This document shows positions 40,090-48,933 of a stretch of 64,000 nt of DNA, piece after piece. Where the stretch lies: NCBI RefSeq assembly GCF_003885105.1, contig NZ_QWZQ01000006.1, positions 22,193-86,192 on the forward strand, read 5' to 3'. This stretch comes from Lactiplantibacillus garii (GTDB lineage: Bacteria > Bacillota > Bacilli > Lactobacillales > Lactobacillaceae). The notes under the pieces are model-generated. The model was not told the DNA's origin. It ran no database searches and worked only from the letters and a program-made list of their open reading frames with translations. Within the stretch, counting starts at the first letter, position 1; every line of letters begins with the position of its first letter. The translations under genes were made by a program, and so were the position numbers.

Positions 40090-41148
40090 TTAATACCAAC
40101 CGTTGGCTTCCCAGAAGGTTTGCGCTGCGGACCATGAACCGTAACGGTTGAGGACGTAGGTATTAGCGACAGCGTCCTGGTTAGCCGCGGAGTAATCACC
40201 GTTTAGCAGTGACTTGGTCAACTGGTACTTACCATAGTACTGACCGTTGGACGCGGTGTATGAACCACCGGATTCACGCGCGACGATCCAGGCCTTCGCG
40301 GCAGCCTCGGACGTGCTCGTGGTGCTAGTGGTAGTCGTTGTCGTGCTTGTCGTTGCCGCACTCGCTGGTGCCTGGCTGGCAGCACTGGTTACGGAACTGG
40401 CACTGGCTTGACTAGTCGTACTTTGACTGGCAGCACTGGTTACGGAACTGGCACTGGCTTGACTAGTGGTACTTTGACTGGCGGCACTGGTTACGGAACT
40501 AGCACTAGCCTGGCTGGTGGTACTTTGACTGGCGGCACTGGTTACGGAACTAGCACTGGCCTGACTAGCCGTACTTTGACTGGCAGCGCTGGTGACGGAA
40601 CTAGCACTAGCTTGGCTAGTGGTACTTTGACTAGTTGTGCTGGTCGTTGAACTGGCGCTGGTTTGGCGCGTAACGCTTTGGCTAGTTACCCGGCGAGCCT
40701 TAGTCGACTGCGTGGTACTTTGACTAGCCGTACTTGAAACGGCACTAGTCGTTGCCTGGCTAGTAACACTAGCAGCGGCACGCGTCCGTGTTTGACTGGT
40801 GGTGCTTTGACTAGTTGGGACACTGGCACTGGTTGCGGAGGATTGGTCACTCTGGACGTTGGCGGGAGCGGTCGCCACGGCCCCCATTGGTACGGTAGTG
40901 TGCGTGCGGGTGACTTTGACGACCCGGTGACTGTTGACCTGCAGTTTGTCACCAACGTAAATTAAATTAACGTTTTTTAAGTGGTTGACGCGTTGAATGG
41001 CCTTGACCGTTGAGCGGTGTGTTGCGGCAATTTCACTAACCGTATCGCCGGCTTTAACGGTCACCGTATCCGCCTTGGCTGCGGTTGCGCCGAGGGCGAT
41101 CGCGCCAGTTGCGGCTAATGATGATAATAGGATGTTTTTTACTTTCAT
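40090..41148 (-). CDS. LysM cell-wall protein with lysozyme-like C-terminal domain
   Basis: A 352-residue secreted protein. A signal peptide (MKVKNILLSSLAATGAIALGATAAKA) is followed by one LysM domain, VTVKAGDTVSEIAATHRSTVKAIQRVNHL. A Ser/Thr/Ala/Gln-rich linker follows, with five tandem 17-residue repeats. The C-terminal domain is EAAAKAWIVARESGGSYTASNGQYYGKYQLTKSLL, with the glutamate of RESGGS as in transglycosylase-like and Apf-type wall hydrolases. It should bind peptidoglycan through LysM and cut or remodel it, or promote aggregation. ATG 41148 is preferred for the signal peptide; GGGAG lies 11 bases before it. Confidence 0.93.
   Translation of the reverse strand: MKVKNILLSSLAATGAIALGATAAKADTVTVKAGDTVSEIAATHRSTVKAIQRVNHLKNVNLIYVGDKLQVNSHRVVKVTRTHTTVPMGAVATAPANVQSDQSSATSASVPTSQSTTSQTRTRAAASVTSQATTSAVSSTASQSTTQSTKARRVTSQSVTRQTSASSTTSTTSQSTTSQASASSVTSAASQSTASQASASSVTSAASQSTTSQASASSVTSAASQSTTSQASASSVTSAASQSTTSQASASSVTSAASQAPASAATTSTTTTTTSTTSTSEAAAKAWIVARESGGSYTASNGQYYGKYQLTKSLLNGDYSAANQDAVANTYVLNRYGSWSAAQTFWEANGWY
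40380..40634 (-). repeat. Five tandem 51-base repeats in the wall protein gene
   Basis: Each unit encodes the 17 residues ASASSVTSAASQSTTSQ with few changes (one unit has STAS). The DNA units are highly similar to each other, which suggests recent expansion and possible length variation among strains. The linker probably spans the cell wall. Confidence 0.85.
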
Positions 41149-41507
41149 GCGTTCGTTCACTCCCATAATTAAATGTGATTCACCCTAAATTTTAACATTT
41201 GGTTACGAATTAGTTAAGCGGTAACAAAAATTATTATATTGAATGTTGATGGCAACCACGCACTGAACAAAATGAAACGGGTTGATGCCCGTAAACAACT
41301 GGTTGGGTTGTTAGATTAACTAATTGATTTACGGCATGATTAATTGAAAGTGGTCGCCAATTTTGTTGGTTCGGAACTTTAACGGTTAAAACTGGGTTAA
41401 GAACCCACAAAAATGGTTAAGACCGCGGTTATGAGGCGAAATAACTGACTAAAATTTGCTATAATCAGAGGCGTTAGGCACATTGGATCAATAAGGGAGC
41501 GAGATTT
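41149..41507. promoter_or_regulatory. Divergent control region of the wall protein and tagE genes
   Basis: Gene-free stretch of about 360 bases. The rightward promoter is an extended -10, TGC-TATAAT (TATAAT at 41460-41465), about 40 bases before the first tagE. A/T-rich sequence at 41180-41240 should hold the leftward promoter, but no clean -35/-10 pair could be assigned. Nothing else recognised. Confidence 0.55.
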
Positions 41508-43049
41508 ATGTATTATTTTGTTAATACCAGCATCAATCCCAAAAAATCAGGGATTGAGCACGCTGAAATGAAACGGTTAGTACTATTTAACCAGCACCAG
41601 GTGCCCGCCAAGATGGTGACCCGCTTTTTTTCGCTGTCACTGCATAAAACCCTAAAGGACGCCGGTATTGCTGAACAGAATCAGATTAACTTATTTGATT
41701 TTGTTCAGCGGTCGAGTGATTTTAAACCGGTGAAGTTAACGATTGACGACCTCCACTTAGCCCCCGATTTACGGGTCGAGGCGGAGGGTCGTAACTACGT
41801 CGTTTACCAACACGACCAATTGTTGATGCGGGTCAATACCTTTGCTCAAACTCAAAAACAACTGAATAACGTTCAATATTATGATCAAAACGGTAAGTTA
41901 GTTAAAACCGACTGGTACGATACCCGCGGTTTCAAGGGGTTGGAACAGTTCTACACCTTTGACGGGCAAGTTGCCAGTGAACAGGTTTTTGATCCCACGG
42001 GTAACGTGGTGTATCAGACCTTTCACATGCCGGACCGGCAAAGTAAAACGCAGAATTCGCTGTACCGGTTCGTTAATTATCATGGTCAGGACTGGTCGTT
42101 TACCGGTGAAACGGCGATGACGACGTTTTTCCTAGACGAACTGAACCGGCAAACACCGGGTTCAGTTTTTGTCATTGACCGGACCTACGAACTGGCCTAC
42201 GCGGCACTGCATATGCGGACCAAGGCGTTTCGGGTCATGCATTTACACAGCAATCACGTCAACGACCCGGCCCATCCCAAGACGGCCACGCTTAACTTTA
42301 ATTACGCGTACGCGCTGAATAATTTACACCAGTGGAACGGGGTGATCGCCTCAACGACTCAGCAAACGGCGGACTTTGTTGACCGTTACGGTCAAACGCC
42401 TGCGACCTACACGATTCCGGTTGGAATCGTGCCGGACGCGACGTTGCGGGCCCACCATCCGGCTTGGAAGACCCGGACACCCGGTAAGATCATCTTTGTT
42501 GCCCGGTTAGCCGAGGAAAAGCAACAAGATCAAGTGATCCGGGCGTTTAATAAGGTTCGGCAAACGGTTAAAAATGCGACCCTGGATTTCTGGGGTTACG
42601 CGAATGGTGATACGGGTAAAAAGCTACGCAAACTAGTTGATGAACTGCAGCTTAATGATAGCGTGACTTTTAACGATTACACGACCGATTTGACCAGCGT
42701 TTATAACCACGCCCAGCTCGCCATGTTAACGTCGCGGGCGGAGGGCTTTGCGCTCGCCCTATTAGAAGGGCAGGCTCACGGGGTGCCCCAAATTGCCTAC
42801 GACGTCAAGTACGGGCCGCGAGACATTATCCGCAACGGCCAAGACGGGGTGTTAGTCCCCGTTAATGACGAGGACGCCTTAGCCAAGGCGATGATCGACC
42901 TACTGACCGATTCCGCTAAGTTACAAACGTACAGCCAACAGGCCTATGAGGATGCCAAGCGTTACGGAACCACCGCGGTCTGGCAACGTTGGCAGCCACT
43001 CATGGCCGCAGCGAACCGGTTTTACCAAACGGAAGGTGGGGAAGCGTAA
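41508..43049 (+). CDS. tagE: TagE-type poly(glycerol-phosphate) alpha-glucosyltransferase 1
   Basis: A 513-residue cytosolic GT4-family glycosyltransferase. It opens with MYYFVNTSINPKKSGIEHAEMKRLVLFNQH, the hallmark of TagE-like proteins, followed by a beta-rich insertion (about residues 80-180). The catalytic GT-B C-terminal half has IIFVARLAEEKQQDQVIRAFNKV and the sugar-nucleotide site TSRAEGFALALLEGQAHGVPQIAYDVKYGPRDII (E-x7-E motif). Members add glucose to wall teichoic acid. Overlaps the next gene (TAATG), so the two are co-translated and may act as a pair or with different acceptors. ATG 41508 follows AAGGGAG. Confidence 0.91.
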   Translation: MYYFVNTSINPKKSGIEHAEMKRLVLFNQHQVPAKMVTRFFSLSLHKTLKDAGIAEQNQINLFDFVQRSSDFKPVKLTIDDLHLAPDLRVEAEGRNYVVYQHDQLLMRVNTFAQTQKQLNNVQYYDQNGKLVKTDWYDTRGFKGLEQFYTFDGQVASEQVFDPTGNVVYQTFHMPDRQSKTQNSLYRFVNYHGQDWSFTGETAMTTFFLDELNRQTPGSVFVIDRTYELAYAALHMRTKAFRVMHLHSNHVNDPAHPKTATLNFNYAYALNNLHQWNGVIASTTQQTADFVDRYGQTPATYTIPVGIVPDATLRAHHPAWKTRTPGKIIFVARLAEEKQQDQVIRAFNKVRQTVKNATLDFWGYANGDTGKKLRKLVDELQLNDSVTFNDYTTDLTSVYNHAQLAMLTSRAEGFALALLEGQAHGVPQIAYDVKYGPRDIIRNGQDGVLVPVNDEDALAKAMIDLLTDSAKLQTYSQQAYEDAKRYGTTAVWQRWQPLMAAANRFYQTEGGEA

Positions 43050-44560
43050 TGTACTTTTTTGTTAATCAATACGTCATGGCCTTAAATTCCGGGGTGGAAC
43101 ACGCGGAATTTAAGCGACTGCAACTTTTTAAGGAACACGGTGTACCGGCTAAGCTGGTGACCCGGCAATTTGACGGGCTGTTACACCAAAACATGCGGCG
43201 CTTTAAGCTGGCGGATGATCAAATGGCCAACTTGTTTGACTTTTTCCGCGGCACGACGACGTTCAAACCGCGAGTCCTCAAAATTGAGGACCTTAACTGG
43301 CCGGCCGCGTACGAAATTAACCCGAGCCCGAACGTGAGTGAAGTTCACGCCGGGGACCGCCTAATTGCGAAGGTCCATTTTGTTCCCAGTACCGTGGGTC
43401 ACGTGTACTACGTTGAAGTTTTTGACAAGTTTAATAACCGCGTTCAACGGACGGACTACGACGAACGGGGATTTAAGGCCCGCGACCAGTTTATTGCACC
43501 CAACGGGGACGCCATCACGGATATTTTCTACCGGCCGGACGGGACGCGGTTTGCGGAACAGTATTACGCCCATAACGCGAACGGGGCCAACTACGTTTCA
43601 ATGTGTAAATTGATTGGGTATCACGGCCGGGACTACTACTTTAACGGTGAATTAGAATTTTACCGCTTCTTCTTGGACGAGCTGAACCAAGCAGCCGGTG
43701 AAAATAACGTCTTTATCGCGGACCGACCGTTAGCAGCGCAGTGGCCGGTGATCAACATGCAAACGAAAGCTAAGAAGTACCTCTGGTTACCGACCCCCCA
43801 CGCGGTCGATCCGCAAGACCAGGTTTATTCGAACTTAAACAACGCTTACGTTTACGGCATCCACGAGTATTTAACGTCGTTAGACGGGGTAATTACGAGT
43901 ACCCCCCAACAACGGGACGACTTAACCCGGTGGATGGGGGGCAAGCCGAAGCGCCCCATCTACGCAATTTCAGCGGCGGTAGTTTCTAAGGCACAGGCTA
44001 AACGGCCGCCCGTCGCAATGAGCGCGCGGCGTGCTCATCAGATTATTTACGCGGGCCGCGTTGACAATGAACGCCGGGTCGATCAACTGGTGACCGCTTT
44101 TGCGCAGGTTCATCGGAAAATCAAAGATGCGACGCTGCTGATTCACGGGTACGGTGGGGCCGTGAACGCCCTAAAGGACCAGGTGAAAAAGTTGGACCTG
44201 GAACACGCTGTGACCTTTGCCGGTTATCAGCCGGATTTAAGTAACGATTACGACCAGTCGGGGGCCTACGTGTATACCGGTGAAAGTGATGCCCAACCGT
44301 TGTCACTAATTGAGGCGTTGAGTCACGGTGTCCCGGCCGTCGCCTACGATATTAATTACGGGCCTAGGGACGTTTTGAAAGATGGTCGCAACGGCTACCT
44401 GGTTAAAAACGGGGCGGTTAATCAACTGGTGACCGCGCTGACTAAGGTCTTAGAAAATCCGCAACGACACCAAAAACTGAGTGACGGTGCTTATCGGAGT
44501 AGTCAACAATATGGCAGTGACGCGGTTTGGCAACAGTGGCAAGCCGTTATGTCATCCTAA
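43049..44560 (+). CDS. tagE: TagE-type poly(glycerol-phosphate) alpha-glucosyltransferase 2
   Basis: A 503-residue paralogue of the preceding enzyme: MYFFVNQYVMALNSGVEHAEFKRLQLFKEHGVPAKLVTRQF at the start. The C-terminal half has IIYAGRVDNERRVDQLVTAFAQVHRK and YTGESDAQPLSLIEALSHGVPAVAYDINYGPRDVL, keeping the E-x7-E pattern. Start ATG overlaps the upstream stop; longer in-frame forms would run through the upstream gene. Adjacent tagE pairs are known in Lactiplantibacillus plantarum; the two may form a hetero-oligomer. No other teichoic acid gene is in the window. A terminator-like repeat copy follows. Confidence 0.9.
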   Translation: MYFFVNQYVMALNSGVEHAEFKRLQLFKEHGVPAKLVTRQFDGLLHQNMRRFKLADDQMANLFDFFRGTTTFKPRVLKIEDLNWPAAYEINPSPNVSEVHAGDRLIAKVHFVPSTVGHVYYVEVFDKFNNRVQRTDYDERGFKARDQFIAPNGDAITDIFYRPDGTRFAEQYYAHNANGANYVSMCKLIGYHGRDYYFNGELEFYRFFLDELNQAAGENNVFIADRPLAAQWPVINMQTKAKKYLWLPTPHAVDPQDQVYSNLNNAYVYGIHEYLTSLDGVITSTPQQRDDLTRWMGGKPKRPIYAISAAVVSKAQAKRPPVAMSARRAHQIIYAGRVDNERRVDQLVTAFAQVHRKIKDATLLIHGYGGAVNALKDQVKKLDLEHAVTFAGYQPDLSNDYDQSGAYVYTGESDAQPLSLIEALSHGVPAVAYDINYGPRDVLKDGRNGYLVKNGAVNQLVTALTKVLENPQRHQKLSDGAYRSSQQYGSDAVWQQWQAVMSS

Positions 44561-44583
44561 TTTAAGTTCATTAAAAAAATCCA

Positions 44584-44695
44584 GAGTGTGCCGAAAGTTG
44601 GTTAGCTGTTAAGCGGAACCAGCTGACTTTTGGCGCACGTTTCGAAAATAATCATTCGGAGATAAAACAGAGGCTGTGACTTTTGTCACGGCCTC
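44584..44695 (-). repeat. Dispersed intergenic repeat with terminal hairpin, copy D
   Basis: Same family as copy B: GAGTGTGCCGAAAGTTGGTT, AAGCGGAACCAGCTGACTTT, then CGTTTCGAAAATAATCATTC and GGAGATAAAACA, and the hairpin GAGGCTGTGAC/GTCACGGCCTC at 44670-44694 with a T-run. It may terminate the tagE operon and, in reverse, the lysR gene. Confidence 0.82.
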
Positions 44696-44709
44696 GATTT
44701 TTTTAGCTG

Positions 44710-45534
44710 TTAGTACCAATTTTGAAGGTAAGTGGTGATGGTTTGTTGAACGGGCGCTAGTTCGACACTGGGGTGGGTGTTGGTCAACAGAAAAAACTTA
44801 CGCTGATAGCGGTCGCTCAGCTGTTCGGTGGGGACGGTGGGTGCTAAAACGTGGCGGGAAATAATCGATTGTCCGACGCCTTGGTCCAGTAAATCGGCAA
44901 TGAGTTGGTTACTGTGAATGACCATGACGTGTTCCGGTTGGATATTGCGGGCCTTTAAAAAGGCGTTGGTGTAGTGGCGGACCCCAGATTTGGGTTCCCG
45001 CAGCAACCATAACGGGCTGGCGAAATCGCCAGCGTGGACGAGTTCGTCATGACCAAACGCTAACCGGTCTAAATGATCCGTCACCAGGGGCTTTTCAACG
45101 AGTCCAAAGTCTAACTTATGTTGTGACATGGCCGTTAAAATTTCCGCCGAGTTGGCCAAGCTGACGTGAAAATCGAAGTGGTCACCGGCCGGGGCGAGCG
45201 TTGTGAGCAGCCCCGGTAAAATTAAACTACCGGTCGTGTGGGACGCTCCAATTCGACAGGGAAACTTGATGAATTCTCCGGTCGCTTGAACGGCCGTTTT
45301 GGTTGCCGCCCAGGTTTCTAGTAATTGTTGCGCTTGTTCGTAAAGTAACTTACCACTGGCCGTTGGCATGATTTCTTGCCGGCCGTTACGGGTAAAAAGG
45401 CTGGTGTTCAGTTCAGTTTCTAACTGTTTGATTTGGGTCGAAACGGTCGGCTGTGAGATAAAAAGCTGTTCGGCCGCGTGCGAAAAGTTACGGGTCTCGT
45501 AAACTGCGCGAAAGGTTTGTAATTGTTTAAACAT
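44710..45534 (-). CDS. LysR-family transcriptional regulator
   Basis: A 274-residue LysR regulator, slightly short for the family. The N-terminal winged helix is LQTFRAVYETRNFSHAAEQLFISQPTVSTQIKQLETELNTSLFTRNGRQEIMPTASGKLLYEQA. The co-inducer domain runs from PCRIGASHTTGSLILPGLL on. It is divergent from a YeiH-like membrane protein gene, the arrangement of yeiE-yeiH in E. coli and of related lysR-yeiH pairs elsewhere. It should control that gene through the CTATTA-N7-TAATAG site between them. The inducer is unknown; sulfite or related sulfur compounds are suggested only by family names. Confidence 0.93.
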   Translation of the reverse strand: MFKQLQTFRAVYETRNFSHAAEQLFISQPTVSTQIKQLETELNTSLFTRNGRQEIMPTASGKLLYEQAQQLLETWAATKTAVQATGEFIKFPCRIGASHTTGSLILPGLLTTLAPAGDHFDFHVSLANSAEILTAMSQHKLDFGLVEKPLVTDHLDRLAFGHDELVHAGDFASPLWLLREPKSGVRHYTNAFLKARNIQPEHVMVIHSNQLIADLLDQGVGQSIISRHVLAPTVPTEQLSDRYQRKFFLLTNTHPSVELAPVQQTITTYLQNWY

Positions 45535-45549
45535 GGTGAGTCGTCCTAA

Positions 45550-45568
45550 CTATTATCTTTCTTAATAG
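45550..45568. promoter_or_regulatory. LysR-type operator
   Basis: CTATTA-N7-TAATAG, a perfect interrupted palindrome containing T-N11-A, 16 bases upstream of the lysR ATG and 80 bases ahead of the divergent gene. Position and symmetry fit a LysR recognition site. Confidence 0.7.
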
Positions 45569-45648
45569 TAACTATCATAATAATTTATTTCTCAAATGTA
45601 AATCATTTCCGTATACTAAAGGCTATTGATAGGACGGGAGAGAAAAAG

Positions 45649-46659
45649 ATGAAGGTCAAAGGGATTTTACCAGGGTTAAGCATGAGTTTGATCATTGCCA
45701 TTATTAGCCAAATTTTGGCGAAATTTATTCCGGCATTGGGGGCGGCAACCATTGCCATTTTGCTCGGAATTATCGGGGGCAACACGTTTCTAAAACAGCC
45801 ACAACTTGGTAAGGGAACTAAGTTTGCGGAGAGTAAGCTCTTGGAATACTCCGTCATGTTGTTAGGGGCGACCATGACGGTTCAAACAATCGGTAAAATT
45901 GGTGGTTGGGGTGTGGGCTTCATCCTGATTCAAATGACAATCACCATCGTGGGGGCCCTCTGGTTAGGAAACCGGTTAGGCTTTAGCCAGAACATGCGGT
46001 TACTAATGGCTGGTGGGAACGCCGTCTGCGGATCGTCCGCCATTGCGTCCATTGCACCGGTGATCGAAGCCGATGAAGACGACAAGGGAACCGTCATTAC
46101 GCTGGTCAACCTGATGGGAACCGTTTTGATGTTAACGTTACCCGTTTTGGGTGGGGCGATCTTTGGCGGAGGCGTCATCTTAAAGGGGGCCCTCATTGGG
46201 GGAACTTTACAATCCGTTGGTCAAGTGGTCGCAGCGGCCAGCATGGTGAACCAAACGACTGTTCAGTTCGCAACGATTTTTAAAATCATGCGGATCATGA
46301 TGTTAGTGGTTGTCGTCTTAATTTTTGGCCGTTTGCATAAACGGGCCATTGAAGATGAATTAGCGGAAGAAGCCGAAATCAGTGGTAACGGTAATGGCCA
46401 CTGGTTACCATGGTACGTGGCGGGCTTCCTGATTCTCTGTGCTTTAAATAGTTTAGTTACGCTACCGGCCATTGTTGGTGCCACGGCGCACACGATCAGT
46501 AGCTGGTTTGAAATTATTGCGCTAGCCGCCATCGGATTGCGCTTAAACTTAGTTAATTTCTTGAAGGCCGGTAAACGGTTAGCGTTATACGGTCTCGGAG
46601 TTGGGAGCATTCAAGTTGCCAGTGCACTTATCTTAATTACGTTACTGTTGCGCCATTAA
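45649..46659 (+). CDS. YeiH-family putative sulfate exporter
   Basis: A 336-residue integral membrane protein of the YeiH/UPF0324 family with about ten helices. Typical segments are FIPALGAATIAILLGIIGGNTF, LLEYSVMLLGATMTVQTIG, LLMAGGNAVCGSSAIASIAPVIEADEDD (the family hallmark) and GGTLQSVGQVVAAASMV. The family is annotated as putative sulfate exporters, on thin evidence. A LysR regulator lies divergently. AGGACGGGAGAG precedes ATG 45649. Confidence 0.92.
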   Translation: MKVKGILPGLSMSLIIAIISQILAKFIPALGAATIAILLGIIGGNTFLKQPQLGKGTKFAESKLLEYSVMLLGATMTVQTIGKIGGWGVGFILIQMTITIVGALWLGNRLGFSQNMRLLMAGGNAVCGSSAIASIAPVIEADEDDKGTVITLVNLMGTVLMLTLPVLGGAIFGGGVILKGALIGGTLQSVGQVVAAASMVNQTTVQFATIFKIMRIMMLVVVVLIFGRLHKRAIEDELAEEAEISGNGNGHWLPWYVAGFLILCALNSLVTLPAIVGATAHTISSWFEIIALAAIGLRLNLVNFLKAGKRLALYGLGVGSIQVASALILITLLLRH

Positions 46660-46728
46660 TGTGAAGGCTAACCGTGAAACGGCGGTTAGGACCGTTAAAT
46701 TTTGGAAAAACTAACGATTCTGAATACA

Positions 46729-46767
46729 AAAATAACGCGTAGCTTAACTTAGCTACGCGTTATTTTT
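46729..46767. terminator. Bidirectional terminator
   Basis: AAATAACGCGTAGCT and AGCTACGCGTTATTT arms, perfect, around a six-base loop with A and T runs. Lies between the convergent yeiH-like and DUF4811 genes. Confidence 0.92.
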
Positions 46768-46769
46768 GA

Positions 46770-47273
46770 TTACTTGGTTTTAACGGTCACGGTTTTCCAC
46801 GAAGTTGGCACCGTAAAGAGGTACTGGCGGTGACTGACCTGGGGCTGACCAGTGCCTAAACTGAACAAAATTTTACTAAAGTGGTTCCGGTACTGCCAGC
46901 GGGTCGTGGCAACTTGGACTTGTGCGGAGGTCCCGGTCGTTTGTTTGATCGTAGTATTGGCCGCGGCCACCGTGTGGTGCGTTTTGGTTGCGTTAGCCAG
47001 CCGGTATACGATGACTTTTTCTGAACCGGTCCCGAGGTGCTTAACCATTAGTGCGGCATCGGTCGACTTAACGGGTTCCAGGTCGCTGATGGTGGTCGTC
47101 GTCACTTGGCGCATCCCCCAGTGAGCCGTATCGTTGCCAACTAAGCCAATCAAGCTGCCGGCAATGACGATAAAACTGATGAGAATGGTTAGGGACCGGT
47201 TAAAGCCGGTGTGACCAAAAATCATGGCACCCGAAAAAACGAAGGTGGCGAGAATTAGCAGAATAATTATCAT
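46770..47273 (-). CDS. DUF4811 membrane protein
   Basis: A 167-residue protein of the DUF4811 family. Two N-terminal membrane helices (IIILLILATFVFSGAMIFG and RSLTILISFIVIAGSLIGLVG) are followed by an extracytoplasmic beta-rich domain with VYRLANATKTHHTVAA and a WQYRNHFSKILFSLGTGQPQVSHRQYLFTVP segment. Its ATG overlaps the stop of the DHA2 exporter gene by four bases (ATGA), so it is co-translated. This gene pair is common in lactobacilli; DUF4811 may be an accessory subunit of the exporter. Confidence 0.9.
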   Translation of the reverse strand: MIIILLILATFVFSGAMIFGHTGFNRSLTILISFIVIAGSLIGLVGNDTAHWGMRQVTTTTISDLEPVKSTDAALMVKHLGTGSEKVIVYRLANATKTHHTVAAANTTIKQTTGTSAQVQVATTRWQYRNHFSKILFSLGTGQPQVSHRQYLFTVPTSWKTVTVKTK

Positions 47274-48754
47274 GCGGCGTCATCCTCCTGATCAATTTTA
47301 ACGGAGTGGTGGGCTTTTAAGAAACAGCTCAGGATGAATCCAAACGCACAGAAAATTAACGACACGATGAAGGCCATGTGGTAACCAGTCAACGTTGCGT
47401 TGACCGTAGCCGCTTTATAGCGTAACGGGGCGGTTGTCAGTAGCTGCTGACTAGGCAGGTTCCACTTAGCAACGCTCGAGTAAACACTGATCAAAACGGC
47501 GGTTCCCATCGAGGCGGCAACTTGCCGTAACGTGTTGTTGGCGGCGGTTCCGTGAGAAATTAGGTTAAACGGCAGGGCGTTGATCCCGGTCGTTGTCACC
47601 GGCATTGTCACCATCGTCAACCCAAACATCCGAATGGCGTAAACCACGATGATCCATAAAATCGGCGTGGTGGCGGTAATTGATAGGAAGAAGGCCGTCC
47701 CGGTCGTTAAAAGTAACATTCCGGTCATGGCTAAGCGCCGGGCCCCGATGTGATCGAAGATGCGCCCGGTAATTGGACTCATGATTCCCATCATAATGGC
47801 GCCGGGTAACAAGATTAGTCCGGAATCCATGGCGGAGCGTCCGAGGACGGTTTGAATGTATAACGGTAATAACATTTCGACCCCCATCATGGCCATGTAG
47901 GCTAGGGCGGTCAGAATAGCGGATAACGTAAACGCGGGAATTTTAAAGACCCGTAATTCCAATAATGGCTGATCCATGTGCAGTTGGCGGTGGACAAACA
48001 ACCCAATGAAAATAATCCCAATGATTAAAGTGGTAATGACGACCGGGTCACCCCAGCCGGATTCACCAACCGAAGAAAAACCGTAGAGCATGCTTCCAAA
48101 ACCGATGGTGGAAATTAAAACGGACCACCAGTCGATTGGCTGTTTGGACGTTGGTAATACTTTGCGTAGCGTAAAGAAAGAAATAATGATCACGGCCCAG
48201 TTAATTGGCATAATAAATAGGAATAATGCGCGCCAATTATAGTTGTCAATGATCCAACCAGAAAGGGTCGGGCCAATCGCGGGGGCCAGCCCAATGACGA
48301 TGCCGGCAGTCCCCATCGCGGACCCGCGTTTTTCGGGTGGGTAGACGGAAGACATGATCGTTTGAAATACCGGGGCGGAAATACCAACCCCCATGGCTTG
48401 GATCATCCGGGCAATGAGTAACATTTGGAAATTAACGGCGAGGTAGGCGAGAATCGTTCCCAGTCCGAAAATAACCATCGCGGCTAAGTAAAGGTACTTA
48501 GAATTGATCCGGGTCAGCATCCAGGCACTCACGGGAATCATGATGCCCATGATCAGCATAAAACCGGTCGTTAGCCACTGAACGGCGTTAGCGGAAATGT
48601 GAAAATAGCTCATTAACGTTGGAAAAGCCGTTGTTAGCAAAGTTTGGGTAATAAAGGTACTAAAGGTCCCGACCAGTAAGGTTAGAACTAACCAGGTACG
48701 GTGGTACGGTTGACCATTAGCATCTAAGGGTAACGTAGAATTATTGGTTGGCAT
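47270..48754 (-). CDS. MFS multidrug exporter, DHA2 family (LmrB/EmrB-like)
   Basis: A 494-residue 14-helix drug:proton antiporter. The first helix region has LLVGTFSTFITQTLLTTAFPTLMSYFHISANAVQWLTTGFML, the typical EmrB/LmrB start. Motif A-like segments and GTAGIVIGLAPAIGPTLSGWIIDNYNWRALF (motif C, TM5) follow. ATG 48754 has AAAGGACG upstream. Operon with DUF4811. No local regulator. Substrate unknown; family members export lincosamides, bacteriocins or bile salts. Confidence 0.92.
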   Translation of the reverse strand: MPTNNSTLPLDANGQPYHRTWLVLTLLVGTFSTFITQTLLTTAFPTLMSYFHISANAVQWLTTGFMLIMGIMIPVSAWMLTRINSKYLYLAAMVIFGLGTILAYLAVNFQMLLIARMIQAMGVGISAPVFQTIMSSVYPPEKRGSAMGTAGIVIGLAPAIGPTLSGWIIDNYNWRALFLFIMPINWAVIIISFFTLRKVLPTSKQPIDWWSVLISTIGFGSMLYGFSSVGESGWGDPVVITTLIIGIIFIGLFVHRQLHMDQPLLELRVFKIPAFTLSAILTALAYMAMMGVEMLLPLYIQTVLGRSAMDSGLILLPGAIMMGIMSPITGRIFDHIGARRLAMTGMLLLTTGTAFFLSITATTPILWIIVVYAIRMFGLTMVTMPVTTTGINALPFNLISHGTAANNTLRQVAASMGTAVLISVYSSVAKWNLPSQQLLTTAPLRYKAATVNATLTGYHMAFIVSLIFCAFGFILSCFLKAHHSVKIDQEDDAA

Positions 48755-48933
48755 GGTACCGTCCTTTCATAGAATAATTTATAACACACAGTTAACAAGT
48801 ATAGCACGATAACTATACCAATCATACATTTTTGCCTTGGTAACGGAATTTGACGTAACTAATAAACTAGGCCAATTTAATAATGTTGCTGTGCTAAAAT
48901 AATAATGAGAAGTTGAAAGGCGGTTGAAAACAC

